From: a virus | IMG/VR virus record: IMGVR_UViG_3300046463_000423 | Span: 1 to 43,006 of that record | DNA length: 43,006 nt | Direction: 5' to 3' (one strand) | Part shown: positions 6,741-15,059 of the stretch, piece after piece | Position numbering within the stretch: position 1 is the stretch's first letter | How the letters are laid out: each line of letters starts with the position of its first letter | Program-made: the position numbers and the translations under genes | Notes under the pieces: generated by a model | The model's input: the letters and a program-made list of their open reading frames with translations, nothing else | Databases searched by the model: none | Told to the model about the DNA's origin: nothing

Positions 6741-6964
6741 ACCACGGTGGGCGTCCTGCGCGGGCGCCCACGCTGCGCGGGTGCTGGCTGCGTGCTCTGC
6801 GCTATCACCCAATCTCTAACCACTGACGGGACCCAACGCGGCCGGCCAAGACCGGCGACACGCGGCGGCAGGCTTGCCGGCTTCTTCGTAACCATCGTTT
6901 GCACTGATGCCGGGCTGTAGCCTAAAAACTTCGCCAGTTCCTTGTGCGTCCAGAGTTCTTCCAT
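6737..6964 (-). CDS. AlpA/excisionase-like DNA-binding protein
   Basis: A 75-residue protein with a MerR/AlpA-type helix-turn-helix: LWTHKELAKFLGYSPASVQTMV followed by a wing-like RVAGLGRPRWVPSVVRDWV. Such small proteins bend DNA as excisionases or act as regulators. ATG 6964 has GGGAGAGG upstream; ATG 6976 overlaps the previous stop and is possible. It lies tail to tail with the integrase, sharing four bases, the classic place for a directionality factor expressed on the opposite transcript. Confidence 0.7.
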   Translation of the reverse strand: MEELWTHKELAKFLGYSPASVQTMVTKKPASLPPRVAGLGRPRWVPSVVRDWVIAQSTQPAPAQRGRPRRTPTVV

Positions 6965-6975
6965 CGCCTCTCCCA

Positions 6976-7485
6976 TTATGCCGCCTGCCGTATCTCGAAT
7001 CGCTTGTTTGGCTGCCCTTGCTTGACCCGCATCGCCTTGCCCGCCTTCAGGTCGCTCGTGTACTTAGCGCAAGCCTGCACGTATTGGCGGCGGCTGACCG
7101 TTGCGACGATCATCTCGAAAACGTGAATCCCGCCGTTCACCGTGGCAAGCTCGTCGCCAATGAACACGAACCGGCCGATCTCGTACGATCGCTCGCGCAT
7201 GTTGATGAGCGCGTTCCGTGCCTCGTTCACCGCAGACAGGCCGATATGCGCATTGTTTGCCATCGCGCAGACGTTGACGGCGATGTTGAACGCGACAATC
7301 AGCTCGTCCCATTGTGCTGCTGCTCCGAAGCCTCTGGATAGGGCGAGTGCTGCCATGTGAACCTGAGTCAGAACCTCGTTGCGCTCTTTCTCCTGCATCG
7401 GCTCGTCTGCGTTGAATAGGGTCGACACGATGTCCTTTCGCGTCACTAACTTGCGCGCCTTGCGTGGCTTCTTAGGGGTTGGCAT
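6976..7485 (-). CDS. Hypothetical phage protein
   Basis: A 169-residue protein with a very basic N-terminus (MPTPKKPRKARKLVTRKD), suggesting nucleic acid binding, followed by a largely helical body. No family recognised. It is followed by the excisionase-like gene with a TAATG overlap at an alternative start. The ribosome site is weak (GGAT). Confidence 0.65.
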   Translation of the reverse strand: MPTPKKPRKARKLVTRKDIVSTLFNADEPMQEKERNEVLTQVHMAALALSRGFGAAAQWDELIVAFNIAVNVCAMANNAHIGLSAVNEARNALINMRERSYEIGRFVFIGDELATVNGGIHVFEMIVATVSRRQYVQACAKYTSDLKAGKAMRVKQGQPNKRFEIRQAA

Positions 7486-7550
7486 ATTCAGATCATCCAG
7501 TAAGTGCGGGTCAATTCGATGATCCGCTGTGCTGCTGCTTCAATCACTTG

Positions 7551-7805
7551 CTATTCCTTTTGAGACAGAGCGCGGATAGCGCGATACAAGGCCGACGCAC
7601 AGGCTTCTGCTCCGTCTGACTTGCCTTCCATGTAGGTCGGGTTATCGCTAGTCCGGCGGCGTTTGTTGTAGTCTGTGCTGAGTGCATCGCACGTCTTGGC
7701 CGCTTCCTCCAGCGCCGAGCGGTGGATTTCCCGGGCGAGTGCAAGTCCGCTGTATGGCCCTACGCCGTACTTTGCGGAAATCGCAATCAGATCGTCGTCA
7801 GTCAT
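7551..7805 (-). CDS. Hypothetical protein (84 aa)
   Basis: Starts at ATG 7805 with GGGAGAAGG upstream. The sequence MTDDDLIAISAKYGVG... contains ALAREIHRSALEEAAKTCDAL, a pattern seen in many short phage early proteins of unknown function. Start overlaps the end of the upstream gene by 8 bases, so translation is coupled. Confidence 0.6.
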   Translation of the reverse strand: MTDDDLIAISAKYGVGPYSGLALAREIHRSALEEAAKTCDALSTDYNKRRRTSDNPTYMEGKSDGAEACASALYRAIRALSQKE

Positions 7806-8403
7806 CCTTCTCTCCCGTGTGTTGGGACAGGGCGGCAATCTCCCTGGCGCAAAATATCGCAGCATCAGCCGCTTCCCGGCTCCGCTTCGGATTCACGTCC
7901 GATACATATCCGTTAGCAATTGCCTGACAGAGCGCGCTCGCTTGCTCCAGCGCCTCGCGCCGCTCCGCATCCTTCCTCAATCGCTCTGATTGCGCGGATG
8001 CGCATGCGTCGATAGATTCTTGAAGCGTTTCCGGGAGAGGGTTGCATCGACCTCCGAAGTCCAGCTTTTCAATCTCGGCTGTCCGCTGTCCCATGTAGTG
8101 ATCCCAACGGATAAACCGGACGCGGCCGTAATATTTGGTATTGAACTCCTGTCCCGGCTTCAGGCTTTCGACACATACACGCGCCACCGGCTGCGCATCG
8201 ACGGCTGGCGCTACGGTGGCGATCTGCGCTTCGAGTTCGGCGATGCGGGCGTTCGCGGCTTCGAGGGCGTGGCGTGCATCGTCTCGGTCGTCAAGTGCAT
8301 GACTCCATGAGCCGGCCGACCATTTCGCATGGTTCACTATTTCGCCTGCTTCGTCGGTTGTTACGTCTCGGAACACGGCGGTGAATATTTTGGGCTTGCT
8401 CAT
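7798..8403 (-). CDS. Hypothetical protein with coiled coil
   Basis: A 201-residue protein. Residues ~40-62 (DARHALEAANARIAELEAQIA) form a short coiled coil; a middle domain (VCVESLKPGQEFNTKYYGRVRFIRWDHY) looks like a small beta barrel, and the C-terminus (LEQASALCQAIANGY...AADAAIFCAREIAAL) resembles tails of other phage early proteins. ATGA overlap with the large upstream gene. No function can be assigned. Confidence 0.65.
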   Translation of the reverse strand: MSKPKIFTAVFRDVTTDEAGEIVNHAKWSAGSWSHALDDRDDARHALEAANARIAELEAQIATVAPAVDAQPVARVCVESLKPGQEFNTKYYGRVRFIRWDHYMGQRTAEIEKLDFGGRCNPLPETLQESIDACASAQSERLRKDAERREALEQASALCQAIANGYVSDVNPKRSREAADAAIFCAREIAALSQHTGEKDD

Positions 8404-9971
8404 TTCCCCTCCGATGCGCTTGCGGATTGAGCGGCGGTCAGGGCGCGTTCAGCCTGCTCATACATGCGCTCTAGAGCCTCAATCTCGTGCTTCCAGTACG
8501 TCATGTCGTCGCTGTTCTCGCTGACCGTCGCCTCGTTTAGCTGGAACGCAAGGCCCGCGTACAGTGCGCGATAGTGGCTGACGACATCGGCAAGGCATTC
8601 GCGCGCGGCATCCGTGGTCGCTGTCTGTGCTGGCGGGGCGGCGTAGAGCCTCGTGCGCTCCTCAATGTTCGAGTCCAGCAGCGCGCCGTACTTCTCGCCC
8701 TTATCGTTCGTCAGGACAAGTCCGACTGGCTCTTGATTGCCGCTCGCGGGCTTTTCCAACGCTGCTGCATGCCCGAGATTCCAGATGAACTGCTCACGCT
8801 CAGTCAGGCCCGCCGGTGACATTTCGCTAATCGACTGCAATACATCATTTGCGGCGCGGGTCATTTTCTCCGCCACCCATTCGACGTATTCGATTGGCAG
8901 ATCGACGCCGTCAATTTCACAAAGCTGGACGACTTGCTCATAGGTCCATGCCTCATGCGTCCCAGATTGCGCCTCCGCACCCTGCGCCACATTGGCGAAC
9001 ATCGAATAAATCGCGTCGCGCGCTTTCAGTACCGCATCAACGTCTTTCGCTGATGCGGCATGCGAATGGTCAACCAGCAATGCGGAAAGCGCTTCGTTTC
9101 GATACTGCGCCACATTGGCGGAAGTTGATGCAGCGCGGGCCATAATCCGGCGTGCGACTACGGGCAATTCTTCCGGTATACAATCTGGTTCGCCGAGAAT
9201 CCCCAACGTCTCAATGCAAATGTCCCGCATCCATTCAACTGCCCCGCGCTCGTCCTGCTCGACGGATGGCGCGGCAGGGTGATAGCGCGGGCTCGCGAGC
9301 ATCTTGCCAAGCCATGCCTGCACCGATTCCTCGCGTACAACCTCGTTTTCGCAGTTGTCGATCAGATAGCATGCGAAGAACTGCGCGCCATCCGATAGCG
9401 TCTGTTGCGCGGCAGGCTTGCTTGCTTCATTGGCGAGATGGGCGGCTTTACCAGTTCCCCTACAATAAACGCAGGTTTCGTTAAATGCTCCTTCACCTGT
9501 CGCCGACATGGCAGTGCGGTATCCGTGCCCATTGCAAACTCGGCACTCCACCGCCTCTTGCGCTCCGCCAGCAGCTATCGCGGCGCGGGCGTATTCGCGC
9601 ATCTGATCGGCAGTGAAGATTTCCTCGGGCACGCGCTCTGCCGCCCTGTCTACGCCGTCCTGCCAGCCGTATTCAGCGGCCTCGTATCGGTCGTGAATGC
9701 CGCGATCCTCTACTCCGCAGCCAAGCGCCTGCGAATGCAGTTCGGGCCATTCGATTTCAAGCGGCGCTGGCAGCGGCGGCAATCCATCAACCAGCGGCGC
9801 GGCGTCTGCCTGCGGGGTGGCGATGGAAAGAGCAACAGAGATTGCTGCACGCATAGCATCAATGATGTGCGATACACGAGGAACGCCCTGATAGTTCCAG
9901 TGCTCATTCAAAATGTCGTCCAACTGCTCATCGCTCAGACTCGCTGCGCCTGTATTCATGGTGGTGTTCAT
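8400..9971 (-). CDS. Large mosaic early protein with DnaJ-like zinc finger
   Basis: A ~523-residue protein built from blocks. Residues around 140-175 contain CRVCNGHG and CVYCRGTG, two CxxCxGxG repeats as in DnaJ zinc fingers. The rest alternates unique segments with short blocks (ANEASKPAA, SVEQDERGA, ASTSANVAQY, ANVAQGAEA, YAAPPAQTA.TDAAR, ALTAAQSAS) that recur in the same order in the protein at 22099-23280, with nearly identical DNA. The architecture resembles Ea22-like mosaic proteins of lambdoid phages. Function unknown. Start at 9971 chosen from the sequence context; no good ribosome site is visible. Confidence 0.65.
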   Translation of the reverse strand: MNTTMNTGAASLSDEQLDDILNEHWNYQGVPRVSHIIDAMRAAISVALSIATPQADAAPLVDGLPPLPAPLEIEWPELHSQALGCGVEDRGIHDRYEAAEYGWQDGVDRAAERVPEEIFTADQMREYARAAIAAGGAQEAVECRVCNGHGYRTAMSATGEGAFNETCVYCRGTGKAAHLANEASKPAAQQTLSDGAQFFACYLIDNCENEVVREESVQAWLGKMLASPRYHPAAPSVEQDERGAVEWMRDICIETLGILGEPDCIPEELPVVARRIMARAASTSANVAQYRNEALSALLVDHSHAASAKDVDAVLKARDAIYSMFANVAQGAEAQSGTHEAWTYEQVVQLCEIDGVDLPIEYVEWVAEKMTRAANDVLQSISEMSPAGLTEREQFIWNLGHAAALEKPASGNQEPVGLVLTNDKGEKYGALLDSNIEERTRLYAAPPAQTATTDAARECLADVVSHYRALYAGLAFQLNEATVSENSDDMTYWKHEIEALERMYEQAERALTAAQSASASEGK

Positions 9972-9988
9972 AATTGGTCTCGGGGAGG

Positions 9989-11041
9989 TTAGGCAAACTC
10001 GAAGCCGCGCTCGCGAATACGATCGCGCTGCAGGGCTTCGTACGCCTGGTTCAGTTCGCATCCAATGAATTTGCGGCCGAGGCGCGCAGCGACCTGTCCG
10101 GTGGTGCCGCTGCCGAAGAACGGATCGAACACGATGTCGCCGGCGCGCGAGCCAGCCATGACGCAAGGTTCGACGAGTTCCTGCGGAAAGGTGGCAAAGT
10201 GCGCGCCTTTGTACGGCGTCGTTGCGATCGTCCACACTGATCGCCGGTTTGCGCGGCCGCTGTCTCCGGTCCATTCGTTGCCGGATTTCGTTCGCGATTC
10301 TTCGCGTTCATCGTCGCCGTATTTGTTTCCGCCGAACCGCGGCCCGACAGCCTTCATTGATCCGTTAGTTTTTCCTGGGACGCGATCGCTTCCCGCCTGA
10401 CTCGGCAAGCCGGGTTGCGAGAGCCGCTCGACGCTTGTTTCTGCGAGTGGTTGCGCAATTGCTTCCGCGTCATAAAAATACCGCTCTGACTTTGCCAATA
10501 GGAACAGCGATTCGTGCGCCTTGGTGCAGCGGTCCCGAACGCTCTCTGGCATGGGATTCGGCTTGTGCCAGATGATTTCCTGCCGCAGATACCAGCCATC
10601 GGCACGCAGGGCGAACGCGAGCATCCACGGAATGCCGATCAGGTCTTTCGGTTTTAGCCCCGATCCTTCGGGAATAGCGCCTGTCCGAGACGCTTTCTGA
10701 GGATGCGCTTCGATCTGCCGTGCACTAATAACGGATCGTTCTGCCATTTGCCCGGTACGCCCCTGTGCGCCCCACGATCCGGCATAGCTGTCGCCGATGT
10801 TCAGCCACAGGGTTCCGTCGTCGGCCAGAAGGTCGCGTGCAGCACGGAAGACGTCGATCATTGCCGCGATGTACGCGTCAGGGGATTCCTCAAGGCCGAG
10901 TTGCCCCGGATGTCCGTAGTCGCGCAGACCGTAGTAGGGCGGCGACGTGACGATCGTCTGCACCTTCACGCCGTCGGCAATCATCGCGCGCATCGTGTCG
11001 CGGCAGTCGCCAAAGTGGCAGCGATCAATCCAGTTGCTCAT
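9989..11041 (-). CDS. DNA methyltransferase (beta class), copy 1
   Basis: A 350-residue SAM-dependent methyltransferase with the permuted beta-class order: catalytic TSPPYYGLRDYG (residues 32-43) first, SAM-binding DPFFGSGTT (about 306) last. TSPPY-type motifs are usual in N4-cytosine and some N6-adenine enzymes. No restriction gene is adjacent, so it is an orphan enzyme, likely for protection against host restriction. A close paralogue is at 13855-14886. A terminator lies just upstream, so expression needs read-through or an unseen promoter. Confidence 0.9.
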   Translation of the reverse strand: MSNWIDRCHFGDCRDTMRAMIADGVKVQTIVTSPPYYGLRDYGHPGQLGLEESPDAYIAAMIDVFRAARDLLADDGTLWLNIGDSYAGSWGAQGRTGQMAERSVISARQIEAHPQKASRTGAIPEGSGLKPKDLIGIPWMLAFALRADGWYLRQEIIWHKPNPMPESVRDRCTKAHESLFLLAKSERYFYDAEAIAQPLAETSVERLSQPGLPSQAGSDRVPGKTNGSMKAVGPRFGGNKYGDDEREESRTKSGNEWTGDSGRANRRSVWTIATTPYKGAHFATFPQELVEPCVMAGSRAGDIVFDPFFGSGTTGQVAARLGRKFIGCELNQAYEALQRDRIRERGFEFA

Positions 11042-11075
11042 ACTCGCCTCAATAGAAGGGTTTCAGGTTTATTCG

Positions 11076-11103
11076 AAAAAGAGCGGCCGGAGTTTCGCCG
11101 CTC
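11076..11103 (-). terminator. Leftward Rho-independent terminator
   Basis: On the minus strand GAGCGGC...GCCGCTC (11103-11097 with 11087-11081) followed by T5. It ends the one-gene unit at 11112-11444 and separates it from methyltransferase copy 1. Confidence 0.75.
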
Positions 11104-11111
11104 AACGCTCG

Positions 11112-11444
11112 TCACGCAGCTACGCTTGCATTCGGCTTGCGGGTTATTGCCGGTATGTTGCCGATGCGAATGCTTACCTGGTCGTGGTTATCCCGCGCGA
11201 GGATGGCTGCGGTTGCCGCGATCAGGTTGTGCGTCAGTTGACTTGTCGGCGTGATAGAGCGCAGGTATGCGTCTGTCGCCTGGGCGAGCGCGCGGGCAAG
11301 TTGGTCTTGTTTCACCGTGCGGGTTCCGATGTGGCGCTTTGAGGCGGCCGCCCGGCGCGCAATGACTGAGCATGCGCTTACACGAGCGGCCATGATGGCG
11401 TTCGCGGGCGTGCGTAATAATGCTGAGAATTTCGTGTAGAGCAT
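11112..11444 (-). CDS. Hypothetical basic protein
   Basis: A 110-residue Ala/Arg-rich protein; GGAAC lies just before the ATG at 11444. Sequence has repeated small-residue helices (LARALAQATDAYLRSITPTSQL, LIAATAAILARDNHDQVSIRI). No family recognised. It forms its own unit: strong operator/promoter module upstream (11495-11523) and terminator downstream, which argues that it is real and repressor-controlled. Confidence 0.55.
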   Translation of the reverse strand: MLYTKFSALLRTPANAIMAARVSACSVIARRAAASKRHIGTRTVKQDQLARALAQATDAYLRSITPTSQLTHNLIAATAAILARDNHDQVSIRIGNIPAITRKPNASVAA

Positions 11445-11494
11445 GGTTCCGTTCCGTTTGTTGTTGATTATTGGTGTGTGCTGCTATTGGCGTA

Positions 11495-11523
11495 ACGATA
11501 CCGCAACAGTATCTGTAACGCAA
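11495..11523 (-). promoter_or_regulatory. Early promoter with operator in spacer
   Basis: Minus strand TTGCGT (11523-11518), 17-base spacer, TATCGT (11500-11495). The 17-bp operator GATACCGCAACAGTATC (11497-11513) lies across the spacer and -10. Nearly identical to the module at 20180-20208. Confidence 0.8.
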
Positions 11524-11526
11524 TAC

Positions 11527-11886
11527 CTAATTTCGTGTTTGCATGCATAAATCACGGAAGCGGCGCTGTTCAGCCTCGTATCCGATGAGATTTCGGTGCA
11601 TCCAGACTGGCGACGCACTCCGTTTTGTCTTTCGTTCGATAGCTTCGCGCAGTGCATCGCCTTCGAGCAATGCATAGCGCACGCGTGATGTCGTGGCGTC
11701 GCGCCAGATGACGCCTTTCGCGACCAGTGAATGCAGCGTGTCGCGTACAGCAGCGCGCGGGCGGTCGTTGAGTAGGGCGAATATCTCGTCGAGCGTGTAG
11801 GAGTAGCTTGCAATCATTGCTGCGATCATGTCTTCGTGAGCGACGGTCTCGGCGGTGCGTGTACTGCTGATGGCGATGTTTCTCAT
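11527..11886 (-). CDS. Winged-helix-like hypothetical protein
   Basis: A 119-residue protein; ATG 11886 overlaps the stop of the upstream gene (ATGA). The middle, TLDEIFALLNDRPRAAVRDTLHSLVAKGVIWRD followed by a RVRYALLEGD wing, fits a winged helix-turn-helix. It may bind DNA and regulate early genes, or be a replication accessory. Last gene of the block that begins at 15946. Confidence 0.6.
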   Translation of the reverse strand: MRNIAISSTRTAETVAHEDMIAAMIASYSYTLDEIFALLNDRPRAAVRDTLHSLVAKGVIWRDATTSRVRYALLEGDALREAIERKTKRSASPVWMHRNLIGYEAEQRRFRDLCMQTRN

Positions 11887-12218
11887 TTTGTGTTTCGTGC
11901 CTCGTCGATGGCTTCGCGGCAACTTGCGACCGCATTGGTACCGCTATTCGCGTCGTTCAAATCGATGTCCCCGCAGTAGCCGCCCCACTGGCGACCGGTC
12001 ATCAGTCTGGTGATGTTCTGACTCAATATCACCTTCCACTGGTAGGTAGTGCCGTAGTGCCGATTGAGCGCGGCGTTCTGCTGGTCGAGCCAGTCGAGCC
12101 GCGCCTTATCCGCTCGTAACCGCTCGCACTCAGCCTCAAGCGCTGCATAGTCGGAGTGGCGAACGTAGACGCCGTTGGGGCAGGGCGCCGAGCTGGTGCC
12201 GAATCGCTGAACTGTCAT
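11883..12218 (-). CDS. Hypothetical phage protein (Lys/Arg helix plus DNA-binding-like tail)
   Basis: A 111-residue protein; ATG 12218 has GGAG upstream and overlaps the previous stop. A coiled-coil-like EAECERLRADKARLDWLDQQNAAL segment is followed by a conserved-looking YQWKVILSQNI..TGRQWGGY block and ends with CREAIDEA. This pattern recurs in many early phage proteins of unknown function. Confidence 0.6.
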   Translation of the reverse strand: MTVQRFGTSSAPCPNGVYVRHSDYAALEAECERLRADKARLDWLDQQNAALNRHYGTTYQWKVILSQNITRLMTGRQWGGYCGDIDLNDANSGTNAVASCREAIDEARNTK

Positions 12219-12649
12219 GCTGTCTCCATCTGTGGTTGTGTGATGCCTAGCTTCGCTGCGCGGTCTGCGCTCCATCGCTCGAATGCTGCGTTCCACATGT
12301 CCCGCTTCTGCTGGCGAACGAATCGCTTTCCCTGATCGAATTCGGTGTGACATGTGAAGCACGCGGGCAGCGTAAAAAAGTCAGCGTTTTTCAGGCCAGC
12401 GCCTTTCCCTTCGTTCCGGTGCGCCGGCACGCATGTTCGCCAGTCGCCATTGCAGACGCCGGGGATTTGCAGGTAGCACGGCTCATTGCGGCAGGCGTCT
12501 CGCATGCGTCTGTCATCGCCAGGCTTGGCCTTGCGCGCGCGCTTCTTCATCGGCTTGCGCTCCAGTTCCTTAGTCGCGCTGCGAAAGCTGCTGAACGACG
12601 CGCCGGGCTTGCGCTTGAATGCGCTAGGCTTCAGTGCAGAGCGCTTCAT
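12215..12649 (-). CDS. DUF1364/YbcO-like putative nuclease
   Basis: A 144-residue protein matching the YbcO/DUF1364 pattern: basic N-terminus, ARNEPCYLQIPGVCNG-like block (here CRNEPCYLQIPGVCNG), PAHRNEG and LPACFTCHTEFD. The Cys/His set forms a zinc site and the family has been described as HNH-related endonucleases in lambdoid nin-type regions. ATG 12649 has GGAG eight bases upstream. Neighbours NinB and RusA fit a recombination cluster. Confidence 0.8.
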   Translation of the reverse strand: MKRSALKPSAFKRKPGASFSSFRSATKELERKPMKKRARKAKPGDDRRMRDACRNEPCYLQIPGVCNGDWRTCVPAHRNEGKGAGLKNADFFTLPACFTCHTEFDQGKRFVRQQKRDMWNAAFERWSADRAAKLGITQPQMETA

Positions 12650-13041
12650 CGTGCCGACTCCAGCAATCCGGCGAACGGATGCGCGCGCCCATCGCAAGCA
12701 GTCCTACGCGCCTTGAATACGCCGGAATATTTGCGGTAGTGGCGAGCCGATGCCTGTTGGCGTGCCTCGGTGCGATCCGGCTCCGGCTTGTCGCGCTTGT
12801 TGCCGGCAACGTAGACGGCGCCCCACAAGCCGCTCTTGCCGACCATGCGGTGCCAGTCGCAGATGTAGACCTGCTTCGGCGTCTGACTGCGCAAGATGCG
12901 CAGATGGCGACGCACGCCTGTCTCGGCGATGCCGACGATTGCTTGAAGCTCGATCGCAGTCATCGGCTCCTGTGCGAGCAGTTCGATGATCTTGCGTCGC
13001 GTGTCGTTGCGCACGCTGTTTGGATTGAGCTTGCCGGTCAT
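12646..13041 (-). CDS. Winged-helix DNA-binding protein
   Basis: A 131-residue protein whose first 70 residues form an ArsR/MarR-like winged helix: TRRKIIELLAQEPMTAIELQAIVGIAETGVRRHLRIL followed by a VYICDWHRM strand. The basic C-terminus (KRDKPEPDRTEARQQASARHYRKYSGVF) may add DNA contacts. ATGA overlaps at both ends place it in one translational chain with NinB and YbcO-like genes. Probably a small regulator. Confidence 0.65.
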   Translation of the reverse strand: MTGKLNPNSVRNDTRRKIIELLAQEPMTAIELQAIVGIAETGVRRHLRILRSQTPKQVYICDWHRMVGKSGLWGAVYVAGNKRDKPEPDRTEARQQASARHYRKYSGVFKARRTACDGRAHPFAGLLESAR

Positions 13042-13484
13042 GCTGCCAGTCCCTCATATCCGGCCGGCGCGGGGTCTTTCCACTTGACATCGTGTTCGGC
13101 GCCAAAGGCATAAAGGAATTCGATGAACTCCGACGCGTGGCGCTTGCTGAACTTGCGCGTCTGCACGCCAAGCTGCACGAAGCCGGTTCCGTCGAGATTG
13201 GGGATGATCGCGCCGACGCCTTGCACCGGATCGCCTTCGGCGGCTTTTACGCGCGCGAATGCGTCGACCAGGAGGCGCTTCCATGTTTCAAGGTCGCGCA
13301 TTGATCCCATGAACGGAACCTGAGCGGCGACATCCGCGAACATCGCGTGATACTTGGCCTGCTGATCGCGAGATTTCGTCGGCGGCTTGATCTCGACTAT
13401 GAAGCCGTCTGGCGCGTGGATGCATGCGCGGCTCGCTAACTGGCGCGCGGTAGGATGCACAAGGCGGTAGAGTTGCTTATCCAT
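13038..13484 (-). CDS. ninB: NinB-like recombination protein
   Basis: A 148-residue protein resembling lambda NinB/Orf, a recombination mediator that binds ssDNA and SSB and can replace RecFOR. Recognised from the SRDQQAKYHAMFADVAAQV segment, the MRDLETWKRLLVDAF segment, and the terminal KRHASEFIEFLYAFGAEHDVKW block. Start ATG 13484 has GGGGG upstream and sits in TGATG with the RusA gene stop. Placement beside RusA, ERF and SSB supports a recombination role. Confidence 0.8.
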   Translation of the reverse strand: MDKQLYRLVHPTARQLASRACIHAPDGFIVEIKPPTKSRDQQAKYHAMFADVAAQVPFMGSMRDLETWKRLLVDAFARVKAAEGDPVQGVGAIIPNLDGTGFVQLGVQTRKFSKRHASEFIEFLYAFGAEHDVKWKDPAPAGYEGLAA

Positions 13485-13858
13485 CACGCCCCCATGACCA
13501 TGACGTGACACCGGCCGCCCTTGACGATCTCGCCGCGCGCGACGAATAGCTCGTCGATCTGGCTGTCGTCGTCGTAGACGCCAGCATGCGTCAGCGCATC
13601 GAGCGCGGCCTTGACACGGTTATCAATGTCGGCCACGCGCCGATCTCGCATGCTGACGTGCATCGCCACGCACAGGCGCGCATCGCCGAACTTGATGGCT
13701 TGGCGCTCGGCGACGATCTCGGCGACGCGCTGGCGGAAGTCTTTGCCTTCCTTCGTTATGTACATCCCCTTGGGGGACTTACGCCAATAGCTGTTAATCG
13801 ACGGCGGGAGGGGGAGGGTTAGAAATTGGGCAACGCCGGATAATGGATGGTCTGTCAT
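13484..13858 (-). CDS. rusA: RusA-family Holliday junction resolvase
   Basis: A 124-residue endonuclease. N-terminal TLPLPPSINSYWR and GKDFRQRV, then the acidic active-site block VADIDNRVKAALDALTHAGVYDDDSQIDEL with catalytic-type Asp77/Asp79 and Asp96-98 cluster plus Lys83. It resolves four-way junctions made during phage replication and recombination. ATGA overlap with methyltransferase copy 2 upstream. Confidence 0.9.
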   Translation of the reverse strand: MTDHPLSGVAQFLTLPLPPSINSYWRKSPKGMYITKEGKDFRQRVAEIVAERQAIKFGDARLCVAMHVSMRDRRVADIDNRVKAALDALTHAGVYDDDSQIDELFVARGEIVKGGRCHVMVMGA

Positions 13859-14886
13859 GCGATCTCCAGCATCAGGCCGGGCTGGCGCAGGCGTTCGCGC
13901 TGTAGGGGCTCGTAAGCCGGGTTCAGCTCACAACCGATGAATTCGCGCCCGAGAGCAGATGCAACTTGCCCCGTCGTGCCGGATCCGAAGAACGGGTCTA
14001 GCACGATGTCACCCGGCTTGCTGCCAGCAAGTACGCATGGCTCGACGAGCGCTGTCGGGAACGTCGCGAAATGCGCGCCTTTGTATGGTGTCGTCGCAAT
14101 GGTCCAGACCGATCGCTTATTAGCGCGACCACTTTCCCCGATCCACTCCTTGCCGCTCTTCGTGCGCGACTCTTGGCGATCGTCATCGCCGTACTTGTTG
14201 CCGCCGAAGCGCGGACCGGAGGCCTTCATCGCACCGTTGGTTTTTCCCGGCACGCGATCGCTTCCGGCTTGATTGGATAGATTCGGCTGGCTTAGGCGCT
14301 CAACACTTGTCTCGGCGAGCGGCTGCGCAATCGCTTCCGCGTCGTAGTAGTAACGGTCGCTCTTTGCTAATAGGAACAGTGATTCGTGCGACTTCGTGCA
14401 TCTGTCGCGGACGCTTTCCGGCATCGGGTTCGGTTTGTGCCAGATAATTTCCTGTCGCAGATACCATCCATCGGCGCGAAGAGCGAAGGCGAGCATCCAG
14501 GGAATTCCAATCAAGTCCTTCGCCTTGATGCCATCGCAAACGCCTTTGCTCGCAGCGACTTCGGCAGTGTGACGGCGGTCAGATCGCTGGCCGGTTGATC
14601 CCTGCTTCCCGTTGCCACCTGCCGTTGCGTAGCTATCCCCGATGTTAAGCCACAGGGTTCCATCGTCGGTCATCACATCGCGCACTGCGCGGAACACGTC
14701 GACCATCTCGGCGATATAGCGGTCTGGCGTTTCTTCGAGTCCGAGTTGCCCTTCGTGACCGTAGTCGCGCAGGCCGTAATAAGGCGGTGACGTTACGCAC
14801 GTTTGCACCTTCACGCCATCGGCGGCCATTGCTCGTAAGGTGTCGCGGCAATCGCCGAAGTGGCAGTTGTTCGTCCAGTTCGTCAT
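13855..14886 (-). CDS. DNA methyltransferase (beta class), copy 2
   Basis: A 343-residue close paralogue of the enzyme at 9989-11041: same TSPPYYGLRDYG (32-43) and DPFFGSGTT (about 297) motifs and almost the same target-recognition-like middle. The two differ mainly in a 30-40 residue loop between LNIGDSYA and KDLIGIPW, and at the termini. Start ATG 14886 has GAGAG upstream. It is the only methyltransferase embedded in the recombination block, ATGA-coupled to RusA. Confidence 0.9.
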   Translation of the reverse strand: MTNWTNNCHFGDCRDTLRAMAADGVKVQTCVTSPPYYGLRDYGHEGQLGLEETPDRYIAEMVDVFRAVRDVMTDDGTLWLNIGDSYATAGGNGKQGSTGQRSDRRHTAEVAASKGVCDGIKAKDLIGIPWMLAFALRADGWYLRQEIIWHKPNPMPESVRDRCTKSHESLFLLAKSDRYYYDAEAIAQPLAETSVERLSQPNLSNQAGSDRVPGKTNGAMKASGPRFGGNKYGDDDRQESRTKSGKEWIGESGRANKRSVWTIATTPYKGAHFATFPTALVEPCVLAGSKPGDIVLDPFFGSGTTGQVASALGREFIGCELNPAYEPLQRERLRQPGLMLEIA

Positions 14887-15059
14887 GCTCTCTTTTCGCT
14901 TTTTATATAGGCCCACAGTTCTTTCTTCGCCCGCTCTGCCGCTTCATCACCGGCCTTGCTGCGAACGCTCTCGACGATCTGCTTCGCGCGCTCGAACGAT
15001 CCGCTGCGACCGTCGCGCACCGCGGCCATAAAGCGGGCTAAGCATTCGGCTTGCGTCAT
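14883..15059 (-). CDS. Small helical protein (58 aa)
   Basis: ATG 15059 overlaps the lipoprotein stop (ATGA), which decides the start; ATG 15089 is in frame but overlaps more. The sequence MTQAECLARFMAAVRDGR..ERAKQIVESVRSKAGDEAAERAKKEL is highly charged and helical. Function unknown. Confidence 0.5.
   Translation of the reverse strand: MTQAECLARFMAAVRDGRSGSFERAKQIVESVRSKAGDEAAERAKKELWAYIKSEKRA

Noticed and set aside
9001-9600. CRISPR-like array from the repeated CACATTGGCG segments
   Set aside because: Repeats are few, unevenly spaced and inside a coding frame; they are protein linkers shared with 22099-23280.
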